Positions 1-13,500 of a DNA stretch of 64,000 nucleotides are shown here, piece after piece (within the stretch, counting starts at the first letter, position 1; the number at the start of each line of letters is the position of its first letter). A program made the translations under genes and the position numbers. This DNA comes from Cinnamomum chago. Taxonomy: Eukaryota; Streptophyta; Magnoliopsida; Laurales; Lauraceae. The stretch spans positions 92,883,501-92,947,500 of the forward strand of contig CP142452.1 in the NCBI GenBank assembly GCA_038049695.1, written 5' to 3'. The notes under the pieces are model-generated. The model searched no databases. It was not told where the DNA came from and saw nothing but the letters and a program-made list of their open reading frames with translations.

Positions 1-99
1 TGATTGAGACAGTTATTTAAAACAGTGCTGGCCAATGAGAGCATCTATAACAATCTGATTGAATAATAAAGCACAAAGACATGCATAAGCATAACTGGG

Positions 100-255
100 T
101 CATTGCTTTGGTGCAATGGTAAAAGTCTCGAGTGCCATGCATGATAATGCAGGTTCGAGACCTGCGAGTTGCCACTTTGTGCAAAATTGCCAAAGATTAG
201 GTCCGTCTCCCATTTGGACCCTCCCAGGACCCTACTTCCGTGGGACCACAATGAG
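100..255 (+). mobile_element. Au-like tRNA-derived SINE
   Basis: A pol III box A-like stretch (TGGTGCAATGG, 109-119) and box B (GGTTCGAGACC, 152-162) are spaced as in a tRNA promoter. The downstream body contains CCAAAG, GGTCCGTC and GGACCCT..CGTGGGA segments that resemble the body of the plant Au SINE family. It does not fold into a full tRNA cloverleaf that I can see, so it is called a SINE rather than a tRNA gene. It lies in the MSH7 intron at the left edge. The 3' end is approximate. Confidence 0.65.
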
Positions 256-1114
256 TGATGACATGCATGAGCATGACCATCAAATGGACTTTGGAGCCAG
301 GACTAAGAAAGATTCTCCTTCAATTTTCAGCACAAATTCCAAAGATAGCTTACGTGACAACATGATTAAAAATCAGGATAAAGAGCCGAGTCATGGTAAT
401 TGGTAACAAGGACTGATTATTGATTAAAATAAAATAAATTTGAGCTGCTTCATATAAATTCCAGAGTTCCCAAAGCACATCTGATGTGGGAATAATTGAA
501 AATTATGTGTCTCATATGGAAAGATATCAGATGAAAGATGTGCATAATAGGACTGAAAGTTCAGCTTTCCTAGCCTTACACCATACTTACTGCATTTGCT
601 CCTCTAGCTTTGGCTTGATCAGATGTCTCGATCTGTTCAATTCGTCCAACTTTATACCTTCCAATATAAGATTGATAGGAAATAAATAGAATATAAAAAA
701 AATGGGACACTCAACAGGTTCAATAACTGGAACTCAAAAGAAATTAATTATGATCAAGGAACCTTAACATGTTCCCAAACTTCACCAACCATATGGACCC
801 AAAAGGCTCCGATGTTTAGAGAAATATGTTGATAATGAAGCACTGGAATTTCTTCGTTCAAAAAGCTGACTATTGGCAAAAGAATGCTGATTCAGGTACT
901 TGAAAAATATAGTAGTTAGACCTCCACATAAAGAAAGGCTCTTTTTTCAAGTCATGAGTTGCTACTAGAGAAAGGTTACCATCAGGTGGACTCTCAAGAA
1001 GGCCTGGACTCCAAATTCACAGGACTTCTTCTAAGTTACAACTTACAACTAAGATCATCTATAGTACTGACATCAAAGAGAGAAGCCTGACTCATGCATA
1101 ACTCATGATCTTAC

Positions 1115-4100
1115 CCTCGGGCAATTAGCTTCTGAATAGCATCATCAATTCCACACTCAGAGATCCCAACCTGGCCAAATAAAAGACAATTTAGTTGAAA
1201 AAGATATGGTATATTCACCAAACAATCAAATCAAAAAAGAAAAGCAAACTGACATCAGACTTGATAGTTCAACAGAAATCCAATTTAAGAAACTCAATTG
1301 TTTTAATGAGTTAACTAGAAAAGACTTAGGGCTTGTTTGGCGACTCTTATCTATATAAAACAGATTTGTTTCAAATGGCCCTATTTGAAATAGTTAGTGT
1401 AGAATTATGCTGTTTGGTAACACTTTTAAACCGATTAAAACAGATATTTTAAAATCAATGGTTGATATTTTTTTATAAATTTATTGATAAAGACAGTGAA
1501 TTAGTGGCTAATACTTGACCACATGGCTATTTGTAGTATTCCTAAGAGGATCGATGGTTCAAATCTTGATAAAAGGGCCCACAAAGTCCAAAAATTAACT
1601 TCAATTGTTCACTTTTGTTTTACAAATATCTCAAGATTGGTGAATAATCAACGGTTGATATTTGATATGGTGGTTGTTTTTAGTCATCCTAAGAACTTTT
1701 ATGATTCAGATTATAGTTTAGGGCCCCACCATTGGAAAAGAATGAGGAAAATCAGACCGTGTGATACAAATTCAAAACCCAGTTAAGTAATGGTTGGTGC
1801 ATCAATGGTCCAGTGTCTTTCTTCGATTTTTTGAGATCTACATTGAATCAGGCACTACAAATTGACCTCGTAGCATTGATTATGTCTCCAAAGAGGATTA
1901 ACGGTTCTGATCTTTTGTTTGGGGCCCACAAATGTCAAAAATGTGGATCAAACTATAGGGGTATTTTTGAAAATATCTAAAATTATAAGATCATCCAACG
2001 GCTGAAATTTGGATATATAGCCGTGTTTGACCCTATGAATCTATTCAATGGGTTAGATCTTGGTTTAGAGGCCCATAAATCAGAAGAAAGAGAAACAAAC
2101 GGACTGTCCTGGGTTACCGTGTGTTTCACTGTTTGGGCGCGGGTCTGTCAGCTTTAAGTGCAAAATGTCTGTTTCAAATATGGTACTTCTGTTGGCCATG
2201 CGAAATAGACATACATTGTCTTAACTCCATTACAAATGGGCACAGTAAAAGTAGTTGACAAACGGTCTAAAGTCTATTTGAAACCGGTTAAAGTCAATAA
2301 GAGGTAAAATTGAGAGACGCCAAACGCCACCTTAATCTAATCATAGATTATAACAATACCAATTTTTTTCAGGAAAAATGAATGCTCAGATTACAAACTG
2401 CCCTTCCTCTTTCTTAAAAGCAAGATGTATTAATGCAGCGTACACTAAAGTTTTGAATTCAGGTGCAGGTCCTCATTACAGCAAAGACAGGACAAGTCAG
2501 TGCCGTGTGCAAGTCTGAAAAAACTGACAAAAGAAATTTTAAAAATAAACAGAAAATAAATTGACAATAAAAAAATGCTAAAACTGTGTAACTTTGGTGA
2601 TTTAAATTGTATATTAAATCAATTAAAGAGCTATTTACTTTTTATTGAGGCTAGCACAATGTTTAACGCTTCTTGTATCTAATGGAAGGATCACTTTAAC
2701 ACACCAAATTACCAATAAACAAATCAAAAACTTACCAATATAGTAACGTTAAAATAATAAACCATAAGCTGTAATATCAACTGAGGGGGAGTGGGCCAGG
2801 CTTAGGGCAACAAGGGAAGTTAATTCTTAAGTTACACAATGAGTTTCAAGTTTGATCAAGCCTATCTCTGTGATCATTACCATTAATTATGAACAAATGA
2901 ATAGAATACCTAAAATTTTCAAACAACTCCAGCTTCATCGTCATACTCGAAAATCCCATGTATGACATCTCGCACTACCCACCACCATAGCAATACTACT
3001 TGCAGGCCCCATTATCCATATTATTGAGTATAAAGTTTTTATTTGGGTACACTATTACTTGTCCCTTTGAACTCAAAGTCTTCAAGGAAAAATGAAAAAC
3101 TGAGCTCCATTTTCATGTTTTTGGTTGAGTTATTGTGACTCAATTCATGCCAGTTTCATGCCATTCCCACACCAATATTATTAATCTTGGGGTGATTTGT
3201 CCCAGTCTAGTGTCGGTTAAATTCGACCTAGTCGATGCCAACACTTGGTCGATTTAGGCCTTTTTGGGACCCCGATCTTAGACTCATACTTGTACAACTC
3301 AACTAAGTCAGTTCAGTGCCATACGAAATTTGAAACCATGGCACACACCTTTGGTTGTGGCCTTGTGGGTTATTATTTAGCTATTATCTAGTCTATTTGG
3401 AAGGAAAGGAATAAGGAAAAAAATAAAGGCATGTTTTATCTTTGGAAAGTTAATTCAAGTTGTGGTTATAAAGTTAGTGAAGCAGGTCACAAGAAGTAAG
3501 GAGTTCAAGTATGAAGTTAGATAATATCCTCTTTAATTGGAATGTGTGTCTGAATTCAAGGTCTTCAAAGTTAAAGAAGTCAGATCTTTGGACTACTCCA
3601 TTTGGATTTTTGAATTCAATGTCAAAAGGGCAGGCAGAGGCAAGCCTAACCTGACAAGGGTTGGTGGCATTCTCGGCAACAAAAGGGGGAGGTGTTTTTT
3701 CTAGGTGTCAAAGACTCACTCCAATGAGGCAAAGACGCTAGCTATTTTGGAAGCTCTTCACTCCTGGCTTCCAAGAAGGCTCAACATGGTGAGTGTCTGA
3801 GTGACTCATTCAAAGGCAGTTATTGGATGAATTCTACAGATGAGTGCCCTTGGAGACTCTTTTATCATTTTTCAAGAGATTAAAGTCACTTTCTTTACCA
3901 CTCGAAGTGACTGTTCAGCAAGTGGGTAACACAGCAAATGGGATGGCAGATTGTTCGACCAAGCAAAGGGTGGACCACAATATCTCTTTTAGTGCTTTAA
4001 CTTAGTAGTTTGTTGTTTTTGGATATGTAATAATGCCCGTATGCCTTCAAATTTGCCCTTGCTTGTCTGCCTGTTTGTTTTGATTACTCTCCATGGTATT

Positions 4101-7100
4101 CAAACTCAATTTACACTATAACAAAAGATATAGAATTTATCCAACACCAAAACGCAAATGATCTAAACAACTTAGTTCATAAAGGATAATAATCATCGCC
4201 ACCATCAAAGCCTTGTCCCAACTATGTGGGGGCTGTATGCATGAATTTTCCAAACTATCCTGAGTCAAATCCTCAAATAAGTTGCACTATCAGATCTATT
4301 GTTACTACTTTCATCCACGTCCTCTCCAGCCTACCCTTCCCCTTGGTGGCCATCAACCTATATAGAAAAACTTTTCACGACCGACACTGCTCAATGGCAA
4401 TGGCATCTTAGTTTCACGTGACCGCTCGGGTATTGATCCCCGGTCAGGTAGTTTTCTCTCCATCTCACTAGCCAGTTGTACCGATCTTGCAATATTTATA
4501 TTTATATATAATGAGTTCTTAGGATTATGAAATTCCATTTCCCATTTTCTAGGATTTTTATATGATTTCTTGATGTATTTCTAATTCCTTATCTAGGAAT
4601 TTGCTAAGACTCGGTTACACTCAATTAAGTCAACTAGTAATTGGCAAGTCGACATGGACTCAAGGTTGACCAAGTTGCATCTCAAAAACAAGTTTTGAAT
4701 CCATAATATCTAAAATTGCATCAAAATTGCTATCCAACCATCAAGATTGATTTTAGGGTTTTTACGGCAGGCCACCTTCCTAAGTTCCTTCAATGAGCTT
4801 TGGCGCAATTTTGAGCCATGGACTACACTTTATTTCACATTATGTTCATGAAGCTATATATCACCATCAACCATGCACCAAGTTGAACAAATAAAATTAA
4901 GTGATGCAAAGAAACAATTCGAGAATACAAATCTAAAGGAATCTTACCTGTCTACATTTCCCCACACCGCTGTTCGTGATTTTCCAATCAAGCTCTTTAT
5001 GTCCAATCTCAGCATCTAATTCGTAGAGCTCATAAAATTTACCCTGTTTTTTTCAATGTTAAAAATACTGATTAGAAATTCAAACACTCAGTTTTACTAC
5101 AGGTATTTCTAATTTGCCATAGTTATTATACATATTGTGACATGAATATGTATGCACGTGTCTGTTTACTTAGTACCACAACCAACATATACGATCATAC
5201 GTCAAAATTAAGACCAACTTTTTTTTTATGGAGTGCCAAGTTTAAAGAAAATATTCTCTTTTTTTTTTTTGGCATTACTAGAGACTCGAACTCAATCACC
5301 CATGCACACTAGACAGTGTCCCTAACCAGCTCAACAACAGCCAGGGATAGATACATACTTCCTTGAATAGATACTGACCTCAAAGGAAATATGAAGCATA
5401 TATATATATATATAATTTTATTTTATTTCTTCTTTTTTTCAGTCAGTTGATTTGTTTCATTGAAGAAATGGTAAGTTAATAGCTCAAATCAAGATATTGC
5501 TTTCGTCATATAACTAAAATTCCATCACTGTAAACATGAATAGCATCATAGAGGAAAAGAAATAGGCTTCTATAAGCTGCTAATAATTAATAAAAATTAT
5601 TTTGTCATTTATTTCCCCAAATAAAAGATCAGGAGGTCATATGTATTTTTTTGTTTTGGATGGTGGCTTAATTTTATAGAAAAAAAAAAGGCACTAACCA
5701 GTTCAAGAGAAATGTACTCAAAGCAGCACAAGAAGACAACCAGAATCACCATCAAGCACAATACCTTCTAAGAATTTCCTAGAACTAAAGGTAACACGAA
5801 ATCAAAACAAACAGTAAAATGCTTAAAAAACGAGTATTTCATATTTAAAATAAAATAGCAACAGAATACTGGAAAAAATGCATAACCTCGGAAATTTACC
5901 ACTTTAAAGAAAAGGATAACATCCATATAGTGGCATTTTACACCCCAATACTGCTTTTGTGATGCTGACATTTTCTTCAAAACAGCGGGTGGTATATAAA
6001 GTGTCCTCTTGTCATAAAGTGCATCACATGGCCTCCTTCCATCAGCATCTCTTATCAAAGAAGGGTCTAGCCATTCAAATTTACTGCTTGCAGTTTCAGA
6101 TGCTTTGCCAGCTGCCTTCTTTTCTGTTCCGGAGCCTTGAGCTGACTTTATTTTTTTACTGGAATCTAGAAAAAGGGAATCATGCTTATTACCAAAGTTA
6201 TAACATTCCTCCTGAATCCGCTTCAAACGGGGAACACGAGGACGCGTAGCAGGTGTCTCTGGTCCTGGAATTTCTGGGATGCTTTCGAAATGTAAAGAAC
6301 CTTGATCACAACTATTATTCAGCTTAGAAGAATTGTCCTCTAAGGGACATTGAAAGGGTGTTCCCTGCTTTGGTGGTCCTTGGGTATGGTCGAGTTTATT
6401 TTGGTTTGAGTAGATAAACAAAGAATCATTGTCCTGGTTCCTGCAGTGGTTCAAAAAGAGATAGGATGTCATCATTATGAACATATGCATATACACAAGA
6501 GAAAATATAGATTCCAACTGCATGATAGTATGGAAGCTTTAATTTATGGGGTCAAGAACAAAAAATGATGAATAGCAAACGTCCACAAGCCTCCCAGCAC
6601 GTCTGATTGCTAAATCGGAAATAACACTCAAAAAATAATTTCCGTACAGAAGAAAGGAAGCCTTTCACTTCACTTTCTCTAATAGAGCCTCCAACGAATA
6701 CAATCAAACTGCTGAGATTCAATAAACATACAAAACACCACAAGATCTCATAATGACCTGATAGATAGGAAGAGGAGGGGCATAAGTGGGTTCAATCCGT
6801 AATAAAAAAAATTCCTGGCACTCCTGGAAAAAGTACCCTTCATTAACATATTTGACATCTTCATTCCACCACAGCTTTCCTGATACGCACAGTTCTTTCC
6901 TTGTTTATTCTGTGATATCTTCTCAGTACAACCTATCTGCGGACCATAATTCAACAAAATCCATACTCCAATTCTACTCCTTTAGTTCAATAGTCTTCCT
7001 CGAAATTGTATTTTGCCCTTTTGCATTCCTGCGCCTTGTTCTTAGAACAAACCATGCCTTTTTGATCAGTGATTTGATTCTTACATCTTAATACCAGTTT

Positions 7101-7724
7101 CTAAAATCACCAATCAATGATTAACTCTTGAATGTTATAAGGTATTTCCATTCTTGCTGTGCTAGTTATAACACTGCTAGAATAAATTTCACTAAAATTA
7201 GAGGATAGCTTCCCCAACTAATAGAAGTCTGTCTGTGCACAAAAATGATCCTACAATAGACATTGCATCATATAACCCTAAGAAATTCTCACAACAATCA
7301 CTGACTTAGTGAATCTCAGCTATTCCAAACCTTCAAAAACAATTGACAACCATATCAAAATAAAACCTAGGAAAGAGAAAACATACTGAACATGCGATGC
7401 TTCCGATCCAGGACCCTTGACGAGCTTCTGCAGTATAGCGGAGGACGGCCGAGCCGCTGCCTCATTGTCCGCGAAGAATCTCGACAGGAAGACCGGACGA
7501 CGAACCTTCTCCGGCGGAGTATCCGTTCCGGTAACTTCTGGAAGAGGATCTTTGGAGATCGGAGCGGCAGATTCGGCTGCAGGAGGAGGATTTGGCCTCG
7601 GTTGCTTTGGCGGGAACTGCCTCAGACGGCTGCGGTGGAGCATTTCGGTGTAGGATGAAGCGTTTCGGTCTTCTTCCTGAGATGATTTGTCGAAGAAGGA
7701 GAGTATGGATTTCTGACGCTGCAT
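1115..7724 (-). CDS. MSH7: MSH7, plant-specific MutS homologue, 5' half (partial)
   Basis: DNA mismatch recognition protein. In plants MSH7 pairs with MSH2 (MutS-gamma) in the nucleus. Coding exons read on the minus strand are 7387..7724, 5900..6440, 4948..5043 and 1115..1170. Phases join cleanly and give 343 residues plus two bases. The start is the first ATG. It opens MQRQKSILSFF, a PCNA-binding PIP box (Q4, I7, F10, F11), which is where the family starts. A GTDTPPEKV segment and a PGPETP segment follow, both typical of MSH7 rather than MSH6. Next comes the MutS domain I entry KMSASQKQYW, then FFKVGKFYELYELDAE with the Phe-X-Glu type mismatch-contact region. The fourth exon reads VGISECGIDDAIQKLIARG. 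The N-terminus lacks the Tudor-like domain of plant MSH6, another reason to choose MSH7. I see no further exon in 1..1114, so the connector, lever, clamp and ATPase domains lie left of the window. An E2F-like site lies upstream of the start. Confidence 0.93.
1329..2332. mobile_element. Harbinger/Tourist-like non-autonomous DNA transposon
   Basis: The ends are imperfect inverted repeats: GGGCTTGTTTGGCGACTCT at the left, and GGTGGCGTTTGGCGTCTCT when the right end is reverse-complemented. Both sides are flanked by TTA (1326-1328 and 2333-2335), the target duplication typical of PIF/Harbinger. The 1 kb interior holds no transposase; it is A/T-rich with several short imperfect repeats of a 'cctaagaggatcgatggttc'-like phrase. 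It sits in MSH7 intron 4. Confidence 0.6.
2336..3340. other. MSH7 intron sequence, no recognised feature
   Basis: A/T-rich non-coding DNA between the Harbinger-like element and a LINE fragment. I see no exon, tRNA or complete transposon end here. Confidence 0.5.
3380..4010 (+). mobile_element. L1-type LINE fragment, RNase H region
   Basis: Frames on the plus strand resemble the C-terminal RNase H domain of plant L1 elements. There is an FNV-GA-RGKPN segment near 3620, then GGILGNKRG, SNEAKTLAILEAL near 3720, and GNTANGMADC near 3930, ending at a stop near 4000. The reading is broken by several stops and frame changes, so it is an old 5'-truncated copy within MSH7 intron 3. Confidence 0.65.
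4185..4400 (-). mobile_element. RTE-type LINE 3' end
   Basis: It matches, at the same spacing, the RTE 3' end at 40868-41060: AAAGCCTTGTC, AACTATGT, then ATCCACGTCCTCTCC and GGTGGCCATCAACC. On the element's own strand it ends in the CATAGTTGGGACAAGGCTTTGATG tail motif with a GAT-rich tract. Confidence 0.6.
5258..5345 (-). mobile_element. Short tRNA-derived SINE-like repeat
   Basis: Read on the minus strand, a tRNA-like 5' part (GAGCTGGTTAGGGACAC) is followed by a box B-like GAGTTCGAGTCTC and an A-rich tail. Small, with diffuse ends, and located between MSH7 exons 2 and 3. Confidence 0.4.
5399..5414. repeat. (AT)n microsatellite
   Basis: Uninterrupted alternating A/T in MSH7 intron 2. Confidence 0.8.
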
Positions 7725-7812
7725 TTTCTCTTGTGAAGAAGAGGGTTTGAAGCTGAGAGTGAGTGGGGAATGAGACGAGGGAAGATTTTATGGGGGTGAC
7801 GAAAGGGTGGGA

Positions 7813-7820
7813 ATTGGCGC
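7813..7820 (+). promoter_or_regulatory. E2F-like site upstream of MSH7
   Basis: ATTGGCGC matches the plant E2F consensus WTTSSCSS and sits 89 bases upstream of the MSH7 ATG, inside the palindrome TGGCGCCA. E2F control would suit a replication-coupled repair gene. Binding is an inference. Confidence 0.5.
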
Positions 7821-7999
7821 CATTTTCACTTTATGGGTTGCAAACGATCCCCTTTTGCCTTGTGATCTGGACCGTTGCGCGGATGGTCCCACAATGGGTG
7901 GGACACGTTCAAGCCTGGGCTAGTATCCACCTCCTGGCTCCTGCTGCTGAGTAGAGGGTTCGATGCTATTGATAATTTGGATGGTTAAAAACGAATTTC

Positions 8000-10900
8000 G
8001 TTCTAATAGATTCAAATTTTACTTTCAATCGGGGTCGGTCCCACCGTACATTTTAGCATGTGATTAATGCATATGTTAATAGTGTATAAGCACAATATCG
8101 GTTGAAGTGAAATGCAAGGGGACCAGCCTACTTTGAAGTAAAACTTGGAGGGGACGGTAAAAATTATGAACAGTTGATGTTTGGGACAGCATAATTTTGT
8201 CCATTGAGAACGGTACAATGGACTACTTACTATATGCTAAACATACTGATTTCAAATTCAAATAACCCAGAGGGGGTAACTCGAGTGACCTAGGCTAAGG
8301 TTGAGGGTTCGAAACTGTATTATCATGCTGGGACTACAGGAGATTTACCCAGCTCCTCCTAGGCCTCTAAGAGGCTGCAACACCCTCAGTCATCGGACCA
8401 AAAAAATAAAATCGCCTTTGGTTGATTTTGACTTTCCCCACAATTTTGAATTCTCTTTTAATATTAGTTAATCTAATTCAATTAAGTAAAATGTCATTTA
8501 TTACTCACTCCCCGCCTCTCCCTCCTTCCAAACTGCTCTTACCTTCTCACCCCGCATCATCGCCTTGGAACACCTTTCTATCTCTCTTTGTTTGGTCCTC
8601 ATCAAAGCTTTGTCTCCCTAATCACTTTTTTTTTTCCTTTCTTTGTTGTCATGATATGAGGTTTAGATAAAGATAAGTGGTAATAATGTTACCAATGGGA
8701 AGGCAAGTCGAAACAAATCAAAACCTAAGCATATCCCGAACCTGACTCGAGTCAATGTCTAAAAACTCCTATATCAACTCTGAACCCAACAAACTCACTG
8801 CCGATCCTACCTTTAATTGGAAAATCTCTTATTTTAAATTTCATATAATTTCTTCCAGCTCAATATTTAATATTTCTACTAAATTTCTTAAATTTTTATA
8901 TTTATTATTTATTAAAATCTTCAATTGTGTTGTTTTTAAGAAAACATGTTATTATGTTTGAGAAATATTTCTATTTTTATTTTAAATAATATAAACATAA
9001 GAAATCAAAATTAAAATTTTTATTTATGTCGTAAAATTAAATGACAATGGCTTCTAATGCTCGTGCTAAGCGCAGGGGCATTTTGCCCGTTTATATACAT
9101 GAAAAATACTTATTTCAATTGAAATCAATCACTAATTGTTTTTTACTCTCATAATAGATTTTGACCATTTGCTAATTACTCCATTTATTGTTATTATAAT
9201 TGCAGGCCTAGCTAATCAGGGAGCAATTATTAATAGCTCTTATTAATATACAATGTTCTCAATCCCCTTGCACTTAATAGATTTTCTTTTGGTCTTTATT
9301 CAAATTTTAAACAACCTACAATTAAGTCTAAGTCAAATAAATGTATTAGAGAGTCACTAAAAGTAGATTGAGTCAACAAGTGGCCTATTTTTAAAATGGG
9401 TTGAATAAAGGTTAAATAATCTTAGTTTTTTTTATGAACTTTAAATATAAATTTAAAATTCATAAATATATTATTCATTTCAATTTATTTTTATAATTTG
9501 ATTTCTTTAATTTTAAATATATTTTTCATTTGTAGTTTACATGAGTTGGCTATACTTTTTTTTTACCTTTAAATAAAATTTGATATACATAATTTAAGAA
9601 ATGCTTAAAATTCAGGCTATCGTCAATTGGTAGGTATACGTTATCCGGACGTTTTCAAAGTTGGACACCATTAAAAGTTATCTCATTTAAATTCGTCTTT
9701 GATTTGTACTTTATGTGAGTTGGCTATACTTTGTTTCCTTTTAGATAAATTTGACACATATATATCATTTGAAAAAACGAGTAAAACTCAAGATACCAAA
9801 ATGTTTGGGACTCACGTGACATCTTTTTTTTCTACATTTAAATATGACACTATCGGGATTTAAATTTCTCTTTAATTTAAAATTATTTTATTAATTTTAC
9901 ATTTAAACAGAGGTATCTTTTTTTAATAATATAGCAACACATATCGGAATTTATAAAATCTTAAGAAGTACGACAATATATATATATTTGAATTTTAGTT
10001 TTACGATTTTACATTTTAGTAACTTATTAAGAGATGAGATGACTAGTGTTTTAACTCACCATGTTTTTTTTCAACTGTATCTACCTTAAAGTTTATTCAA
10101 ATATAATTGTGGCTTATATGATTTACATCATTACTTACATTATAAATAAGTTATTGGGTATATAAATTTTTAATACTAAATACTATATTTATTTATTTTA
10201 GATTTATTTTATTTTCGTTAATATTGTAAAGAAGTATATACATCTTAATATGTTTTTTTTTTATTTTAAGCCCAGTCCTTTGTCGTTAGTATGAATGAAT
10301 GATGCTTGAGTGGCATAAGGTGCGGGTGTACTCCCAACGTCTTGTTGGCTACCAAACCAAATTCGCTTGTTGTAACTTTTTTGGGTTTAGCGGGCATTGT
10401 GTTGGAGACTACTCCCATTAGGCCTTTGTTGGAAACATCTCCGAGTTGATTATCGACTCTCCCGTATCATCTCATTTTGACAAATGACAGAGTAAAAAAT
10501 AGAGAAGACTCAGCTGAGTCATCTCATTTTAATAAGTTGTTTGAATTGCCATTTAACAAGCAGATATAATTTTAAACAATTAAAGTTCATTTAATAAGTA
10601 ATTATGAATGATGTTTGGAGTCAATAACTTAAAAATGATGCTTTCAATGTAATTTGAAATTTATATTTGATCATCTACATTCAATATGTAGACTAACAAA
10701 CTAAGTAATATAAAATATTTTTTTTATTTCCTTATTACAATACTTTTCTTGCATATATAAATTTATTAATTTAAATTGATTATCATGAATGCATGTAAAT
10801 AAACGTGTTTTATATTTTACAAGTAGTGATTTATTTTCTAAATATATCCACGTCATCAAAAGAACAAAGAGAAGAAAAAAATGGCAAGCGGAAATGCAGA

Positions 10901-13500
10901 AGTAATTTATTTGAAAAGAATGGAATTGGCATGGAAATGTTTTCCTATGAACAAACTAACTGCATACTTCTCATATGAAGTTCAGCATGTGTGCCTACCA
11001 ATTAGTGCCAGGAGGAGGGCGTAGGTTGAAAGGCCTCTCATACACGAGAACCAATGAGAAATTAGCCCAATCATATAATCCTAACTCTTGATTTAAAAGC
11101 CGTAGAATCTAGTGGAGTTTTAACTATAGAGTTCTCATAGATTCAACAGTAGATAAAAAATTGATACGAGTGAAATTGGATCTAATACTAAATCACGGGG
11201 GAATAAATTTTGAAAGGGCCTGCACTAATTAATGGTGGGCCAAGCCAGCCCAATAGAGCTTGACTGCATATTAGATCGCCCATTGGAGAATATTTATCGA
11301 ATTGGCAGACATGTTAGATGACCGTGGGCCCCTGATAAGAAGCCTCGTGTTTTGGTAAATTTTGACCCGAGGTGATTTTGACTCCTTGCATCGATGAAGC
11401 CTCAGCGCTGTACTTTTTAATAAGAAAGCACCCTTTAAAAAATAAATAAATAAAAACTTTACTTCCATAAAAGCCCAGTCACTAGGTCTCACGACTCAGG
11501 CCATTCAAAACTTGATAAGACTTCTGCCAAGACACCCATGTTGAGCTGTGTAGGCTGCTTGGCATGGCACGTATGTCTTGGTTCATGCATCTCTAGGTCG
11601 ATAGTATTACTCTAGGCTGATAGTCCATTTGAAAAGAATAAAAGAAAAAACAAAAGAAACATACTTAGACAGCACCACTATAAAAATCTTGATAACAATT
11701 ATGATAAAAACAACAATGACATTATAAATATCAACTGCTTTTATAGTGCCAATCCATTCATAGCTCAATGGTGAGGCCTTTCAACTCCGCCAAAAACATC
11801 AAATCCCTACCTATAGTATTAGTGATGGTGTGGGGACTTGCGAAGAGTGTATGGGTGCATGGTTATTCACAGGAGAAAAAAGAAATCACTTGCCCTTACA
11901 ACCTATCTAGTGGAAGGAATTTATAATGAGAATTTCAAGTGTTTTAGAAATTTTATAGAAATAACGTCAATTCATATGTTTAGAGCATATGGAATTATTT
12001 TGTTGAATGAGAAGATTCTAAAAACCAACCTTTCTTGTGAGGTCCACTCGGGGGGCCCACACGTGTTTTTTTTCTCCACTCAAGGGACTCCCAACACCTG
12101 TGCAAGGCAAGATCTTTAATCACTGCCATCCAAGCAACGGGACCTCCCCGCATGAAAGGCAGGTATTAAAAATCTAGTACCCCTCAATACTCTCAGGTTA
12201 TCTTAAATTTACATTTTAGTGTAATTTCCTCATTCCTTTTTGGGTTTTACTTTTATTTATATTGCCAGTGATGTTCAATTTTATTTTATTTTTTATTAAC
12301 CTGAACAAATTGTTGTTATGTTCAAAAAGACACTTTTACTATTGCCATAAAATGTCGAATTTTGGCTCACTAATATTTCAATTATATTTAAGCAATCGAT
12401 CTTTTAACCCTCTCATTAAGTTTCCATAAGGCCTTTCGGATTTCCTTCAAAGCACTTAAAAGAGGTCTTGTAGCTTCTACAAAGAAAGAACGAAAGAAGA
12501 AAAAAAAAGGGCACTCGCATCCTTGTCTCCATTGTCATTGCAGAAAATCAAGCAAATTTTCGTTATTCATATTCTTGGTTTTGTTTCTGGCATTGAGGCT
12601 CGACGTATTTCAAGCTTTGCTGTTATCACTGTATGTGACTCATGGCCGGTTTGAAAATAATGCCAAATGTAATTCTGGAAAACAAATTGAACCTATTACA
12701 ATGAAGTAATTATAGATCTACCACAAGTGGTGGTAAGAGGCAAACCTCTTAAAAAAGGCCCACCGATTGAGTGGAACCTCTTAAACATGCAAACCTATTT
12801 AGAATTAGCAAATTACCCAAACGACAAAAAGAAGATACAGTGCAACATACAAATCTCACCTAGCGAAAACTATTTGGCTGGTCTACTCTTGAAATAGCAC
12901 ACCACACCCAACTTGAAATCTCACCTGCCAAAAACTAGTTGGCTGCACCCTTTCGAAATGTTACTAAGTACAGCCGAGCTGTGAAGAGACTTTTGAGTAA
13001 ATCTGTCAACACCCATATTGCTCAGGCAGGGGACTGTATTAAGGAGAAAACAATTCATAGTCAAATCTTTGTGCATGGACCTCTATTTATTTGTTACCTT
13101 CAAAGTTCAAAGGATGCTACTCATTTCAGTTATCAGAATACCTATTACTCGGGAATAGAGTGCCAGCCACCAACACTGCACAAAATGTAATCCCAACGCT
13201 AAATGAACTGCAACATCCATCCACTGGGAGAATTTTGTCAAGAGAAGCCCAAGGAAAGAGAAGACAATTGTAGTCAGAGTTGTTCAAATTAAAAGTTTCC
13301 ATTAAAAGGAGAGAGGATAAGACCAACAAACAGTATATCTTCTTCTTTTTTTTTCTCTTGAAACCCTCTGAAAACAGGATTCTAGAGACGCCTAATATAA
13401 ATGAGACAGCCGACTACAATGCAGCAACCTCCATGTTTCAGAGTCTTGAAAAGAAATTCTCATAACACTCATAGCCCCCTCTAATCAGAGGCGGCTAGGA
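8000..13500. other. Intergenic A/T-rich region between MSH7 and the HSP110 gene
   Basis: No exon chain or conserved protein was seen on either strand. The stretch 8750-10250 is very A/T-rich. A direct repeat sits at 9543-9618 and 9717-9792. A phrase near 8310 (GGGTTCGAAACTG) resembles a SINE box B, but no clear element could be outlined. The short open frames in this region lack any recognisable motif. Confidence 0.5.
9540..9795. repeat. Diverged direct repeat, period about 174
   Basis: Two copies share GAGTTGGCTATACTTT followed by a T-rich stretch, an AAATTTGA-A-A-AT segment and an AAAA-TCA-G end. They are clearly diverged, so this is an old local duplication. Confidence 0.45.

Noticed and set aside
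152-162. tRNA gene at the B box
   Set aside because: The sequence around it does not give a convincing cloverleaf or CCA-side stem and continues into an Au-like SINE body.
1115-7724. MSH6 instead of MSH7
   Set aside because: No Tudor-like region after the PIP box, and the GTDTPPEKV and PGPETP segments are MSH7-like.
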